NCBI GenBank assembly: GCA_001969505.1
Contig: LSSK01000139.1
Location: 1-11,064 of the forward strand
From: Zancudomyces culisetae
Taxonomy: Eukaryota > Kickxellomycota > Harpellomycetes > Harpellales > Legeriomycetaceae
Direction of reading: 5' to 3'
DNA length: 11,064 nucleotides
In this document: one piece after another, positions 7,787-11,064 of the stretch
Numbering within the stretch: position 1 is the first letter of the stretch
Layout: the number at the start of each line of letters is the position of its first letter
The notes under the pieces: generated by a model
What the model saw: the letters and a program-made list of their open reading frames with translations, nothing else
Database searches by the model: none
Told to the model about the DNA's origin: nothing
Program-made: the position numbers and the translations under genes

Positions 7787-8879
7787 GTATTTTCTGATAA
7801 CACAATACTTTAACTGTTGGTTGCTATTTTTCTGTATTATGCTTTTAAAAGAACCTGTATTGTATAATATTTCAAGATAACTGCTATAAAGTACATAATG
7901 ATTCATACATCCCCACCTTTGATCGATTTCTATTCAAATTATAATTGTTCAAAAATATGATATTCAATGATTTTTCTTTTACTTTTTTTTTGGTACAGCA
8001 AAATTATACTTTTAACAATAATTTTCAAGAGTGCTCTGTGCAGAAGACTAACATGTTCCATATAATTACAATTATTACCACTATACAAATGACTGATAAC
8101 AATTATAATTATTGTCCCTATTTTGTATACTGAGCTCTGGTTAGTAAACCTTAAACACACTCTACACTTCATTATTTAGATAGTGCAAATGAAAAAGTTG
8201 CTCCCATTATAATTAAAATTTAATTTACAAAAATACATTTTTCGTACTTACCAAAACAAAGGAACTATGAATATCCTTACATACATAATAATGTTCGATT
8301 ACTCGTCAGATACTGGGGAGCCAATTTTTAAAGTTAGACATTTAATTGTTTTTTTTAAAATAAATAATATTTAATATGGTCTACTTGAAGAAATTCTAGT
8401 ATACAATTGAAATTAGTACTGTTTGCTAAAGTATAGGGACTAAGTGTGATATAGCAAACAAATGCTAGAATCACGGGTATACATTTGTTATGTGACTTAA
8501 TAACAAAAAAACAGGTAAAATTATAAAATTGTATTGTTTGAATGATTTTAAATATTACTGCTTTTTTATACATGATACAAATTATTAAGCAGTAAAAAGT
8601 GCGTTTTGACAATTTATAATTTTTATAAGCGAGAGGTACAAGAATGGTTTATGGAAATCAATAATTCATATTTCCTAGCAAAAAATCTATAAAATAGCGA
8701 AATATGCAACACGGACTCTTGTTAGCAGTCAAGTTAATCACATCATTCTTTTCTTTATCTGATTTCCACCTTTAATGATGGTGTATAAACTGAAAAGAAG
8801 TAACACTTAAAAAATAACACCGTGTGATAATGTTAGCTTGTAATAAATACAGCCAACGGATTCTCTCTTTTTTTTTGTT
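7787..8879. other. Long intergenic spacer with possible spliced transcript
   Basis: AT-rich, no recognised gene. Minus ORFs of 77 codons (7939-8172) and 85 codons (8355-8612, opening at a TTG, not ATG) have no recognisable family. The one structured element is the intron-like set at 8130-8251, listed separately. Confidence 0.45.
8130..8251 (-). other. Orphan intron-like signal set
   Basis: On the minus strand TTTTG|GTAAGT (donor at 8251), a perfect TACTAAC (8146-8140) and GCTCAG (acceptor ending 8130) define a 122-nt intron with ideal branch-to-acceptor spacing. The ATG at 8286 joined across it gives only a 27-residue peptide. Alternatively, ATG at 8341 with a weaker donor GTATCT at 8313 joins in phase to a 62-codon open stretch ending at 7939. 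Both coding readings are speculative; the splice signals themselves are good. Confidence 0.4.
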
Positions 8880-9267
8880 GTATTATTTAGAACAGTAATA
8901 TTGAGTAGTAATCGTTATGAACTGAGGAAAACGAACCAACCCTAGCTTGAGATGACAAAAAATGGATGCAAATATATGGAAAAACAGAATGCTACACAAA
9001 AAAATAGTGACTCTATAAGAGCTAAACGTTTACAGAGTTCCAAAAGAGTATTAGGAAAATGGAAAATGATAAAAATGATAAAAATGATAAAGATGATAAA
9101 GATGATAAAGATGATAAAGATGATAAAAAAGAAAGCCAAGGTACTCAAAAGTCGACGAAATGCATAAATCACAAAACCAGTTTGGTTCAAATGAAGCCTG
9201 CTTTCTTGTTCCATTCAAGTTCTAATTTAGTTGTTCAATTCTAATCATATCCTTTATGGAAGCTTTA
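8880..9267. repeat. Dispersed repeat, copy B
   Basis: Second copy of the element at 4894-5264, same orientation, 3985 bp away across the core. Core 8909-9045 is identical to copy A except for one base. After the core this copy carries a 9-bp tandem array where copy A has a single unit, then realigns from the shared sequence ATCACAAAACCAGTTTGGT to GGAAGCTTTA. Confidence 0.88.
9066..9128 (+). repeat. 9-bp minisatellite, seven ATGATAAA(A/G) units
   Basis: Seven uninterrupted 9-bp units, differing only at the last base (A or G), lie inside repeat copy B. They are open in all frames and produce artificial ORFs of (KMI)n, (DDK)n or (FII)n type. Copy A has one such unit at the equivalent place, so the array expanded after or during duplication. 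Confidence 0.92.
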
Positions 9268-9983
9268 CCAATAATGGTCACCTTAATAATTGAGAAATGT
9301 GTTTAACCATTTTGCCCAAATGAAATACAGCCCCGCTGCATCACTAGAAAATCTTAAAGGCAATATAAAAAAACTGTACTAATGCTCGAGTATAAATTAT
9401 AATTCCTTTTGGTTTGCTACTGTTGTCATTTTTTCATAGAATATTATGACAAAGTCTATTAACAAGTTGGAGAAAAGAACTTTTGGGTATAATTGAAAAT
9501 CTATTAAATAGCGTGTACTGATCTTACAAAGATAGTGCCTATAATCCAATACGCAAAACAAAGTAGACTTCCTCTGCCACGCTTTGCCCCGTCTCGATAT
9601 CTTATAATTTAGTTAAAGTTGGTAAATATCACCAATAAATATGAACACCGACGTGTTTATGCTAGTCTCTGCAAGTCCACACTCTTAATTACTATTATTT
9701 TGACAAATAGAAAAATAGTAAAGTCGCTTTTAAAGTCTGGCACTCATAAACAATACTATTACAACAATAATACTATTGATATTTCACATACTAAATAGCT
9801 AAGAGCTGTAAGTGGGTACTTCTTAAAAGCAGAAAAATAATATTTTAGATGCAAACAGAAAAAATACACATTCCTCATCGACTTTCGCATTGTGGATATT
9901 GAATTATGAGGTTTTATTTCCAAAAATTAGGCAGCAAATAGTAGTAACGAATTGTCATCGCGAATGGGGTGATGGGACTATCA
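9268..9983. other. Intergenic spacer downstream of the PQ-loop gene
   Basis: Contains the 3' flank of the minus-strand transporter gene and no recognisable gene. A perfect 8-bp inverted repeat, TTACTATT (9689-9696) with AATAGTAA (9714-9721), spans a 17-nt loop, but its all-AT bias makes significance doubtful. Confidence 0.45.
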
Positions 9984-11064
9984 TCATTTATAAATGTAGA
10001 ACTGGTAAAAAATGACCATATCAAATACAGGAGTCACTGCAGCGCCTAATATCCAGGGCAAATTTAAAACAATATCATCGAGCTCCATTGAATCTGCAAA
10101 AAAGGCAAGGATGTAAGTTAGGTTTCCGATCAGAGTGAAAATAAAAAGCCAAAGTGAAAGCCCTTCACAAGATTTATTTTTGTAGTTTAGCATTATTTGT
10201 GGAATTCGCGAAGTAACTATATCATTTTTACACAAAAGTTGATTAGCAATCATATACGAAAAACGTGTAATAGATATAGGTAGATAAACTTACCATATAG
10301 TGTCGTACTTAAATATCCAAATGCTTGAGGCCAAAAACTAAGCTCGGGTTTGCGCTTAGTATTCTAATGTAGGAAGTTAAAATAACATATTAATGGTCGT
10401 AATTATGTTTAATAATAATTATTTGATTGATATTAGTAAAAGTTACCTGCGAAGGACTGGTGTTAGAGTTATAAGCGGGGAACATAATGCATAATGCCCC
10501 AATTACAGCAACGGCCAGTAAAATAGATAGAGCCAGCCTTATCATTGTGTTTTTTCTCTCACATAAAACGCGCTGTGGTTGCAAACCTGCGACTTCATGT
10601 TGTTGGCTATATGTGGATTCGTATGTTGTTGGAATTTCGTTGTTGGTTCCTAGCATTGGAGAATTTTGGTCAGATTCTTCGTCTTCTACATATGCTCTCT
10701 TATTGCTGTTGTAGTAGAATCTGTAGTAATAGACTTGGAAGGTAACAATGAGGTCAGAAACGATAAAATATGTGGCCAACAACAACTATTTTTACGTAGA
10801 AAATTAAAGTAAAGTGAAATATAGTATAAAGTCCGCAAATAATGTACGATAAGCAACATATATAATGAACAAACAACATTTAATGCCACTATACTTACTG
10901 CTGTAAATATTATTCCTTGAGTAAAACCACCAATTAAATTGAGGATATCACCAACTAACCATATATAGAGCATCACCACTGAAACCGATTCTGCCGATTT
11001 ATTTCTGTAGTTTTCTATAATTTGGCTGTTGTAAAGAGGAACACAGTATGTTAGTAAAATGAAT
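9984..11064 (-). CDS. PQ-loop vacuolar basic amino-acid transporter, Ypq1/PQLC2 family, 5' partial, spliced
   Basis: Four visible exons: 11025-10899, 10785-10447, 10363-10294 and 10216-9984 (stop included). They join in phase into 256 residues when the split first Pro is counted. The first PQ loop reads PQIIENYRNKSAESVS, its Pro restored by splicing; the second is SRIPQIMLNYKNKSCEGLS (PQ at residues 185-186). Helical segments include WLVGDILNLIGG, TYFIVSDLIVTFQVYYYRFYY and LFIFTLIGNLTYILAFF. A polar acidic loop (residues about 65-130) separates the two halves, as in yeast Ypq1-3, and the final helix ends DMVIFYQFYIYK. Length between PQ motifs and the C-terminal end agree with Ypq1 as I know it. 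The family exports Lys, Arg and His from the vacuole or lysosome. About 30 N-terminal residues lie beyond the right edge. Which paralogue (Ypq1, Ypq2/Rtc2 or Ypq3) cannot be told. Confidence 0.93.
10217..10293 (-). other. Intron 3 (visible) of the PQ-loop gene
   Basis: Donor TATG|GTAAGT at 10293, branch-like TGCTAAT, acceptor ATATAG ending at 10217; 77 nt, phase 1. Removing it joins GYLSTTLY to VTSRIPQI, reproducing the family's LY-x(0-3)-SRIPQI core. Confidence 0.88.
10364..10446 (-). other. Intron 2 (visible) of the PQ-loop gene
   Basis: Donor TCGCAG|GTAACT at 10446 and acceptor ACATTAG ending at 10364; 83 nt, phase 0, with TTTTAAC as a possible branch site. An alternative acceptor (CTAAG ending 10355) would shorten the next exon by three codons in the same frame. 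Confidence 0.72.
10786..10898 (-). other. Intron 1 (visible) of the PQ-loop gene
   Basis: Donor ACAGCA|GTAAGT at 10898 and acceptor AAAATAG ending at 10786; 113 nt, phase 0. It joins GGFTQGIIFTA to LLLATYFIVSD, matching the Ypq pattern; without it the frame runs into unrelated sequence. Confidence 0.85.
11026..11064 (-). other. 3' end of an upstream PQ-loop intron
   Basis: A perfect TACTAAC (11055-11049), a pyrimidine-rich stretch and CAACAG ending at 11026 mark an acceptor. The exon then begins C-CAA, so a preceding CC would encode the Pro of the first PQ motif. The donor lies beyond the window. Confidence 0.75.

Noticed and set aside
8355-8612. 85-codon minus ORF
   Set aside because: It opens at TTG, not ATG; from the first ATG it is shorter, AT-driven in composition and unrelated to any family I know.
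8925-8945. Minus-strand GGTTCG motif in the repeat core as evidence for a SINE
   Set aside because: No A box at the usual 30-60 bp distance and no poly-A or terminator run in the right place.
1-11064. CRISPR array, bacterial operon, phage or toxin system
   Set aside because: No spaced direct repeats, Shine-Dalgarno-led gene series or prokaryotic families; the introns and PQ-loop gene indicate a fungal nuclear genome.

Overview
The window looks like nuclear DNA of an ascomycete yeast. It is AT-rich, and the genes are interrupted by short introns (77-165 nt) with GTAAGT/GTAAGA/GTAACT donors. One intron has a perfect TACTAAC branch site, and one protein belongs to the fungal Ypq/PQ-loop family. 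CTG codons fall in hydrophobic transmembrane positions of that protein, which fits standard Leu decoding. The lineage cannot be fixed from this sequence alone; an intron-rich, early-branching budding yeast is my best guess. All four supported genes lie on the minus strand, in tandem and with long spacers, so nothing suggests co-transcription.

Layout from left to right. (1) 1-1427, minus: 5' part of an unrecognised two-exon gene with a long Asn/Ser tract, running off the left edge. (2) 1428-2485: spacer with one weak small ORF. (3) 2486-3994, minus: a transcription factor with two C2H2 fingers at its extreme C-terminus, of Swi5/Ace2/Crz1 type. (4) 3995-6395: a 2.4-kb spacer holding copy A of a dispersed repeat (about 4894-5264) and an intron-like signal set (5449-5557). 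(5) 6396-7532, minus: a cysteine-free secreted protein rich in Ser, Gly and Asn, with a signal peptide and a His/Asp-rich block. Its upstream region carries a TATA element, an AGGGG element, a perfect 14-bp forkhead-type palindrome and two further inverted repeats. (6) 7787-9983: spacer with a second intron-like signal set (8130-8251) and copy B of the repeat (about 8880-9267), which carries a 9-bp minisatellite absent from copy A. (7) 9984-11064, minus: a PQ-loop vacuolar amino-acid transporter of Ypq1 type in four visible exons, its 5' end beyond the right edge.

The genes do not form an obvious pathway. The points most worth following are the dispersed repeat with its nearly invariant 137-bp core (one mismatch) beside a diverged half, the unusual His-rich Ser-Gly-Asn secreted protein with its symmetric promoter elements, and two orphan intron signal sets that may mark unannotated spliced transcripts.
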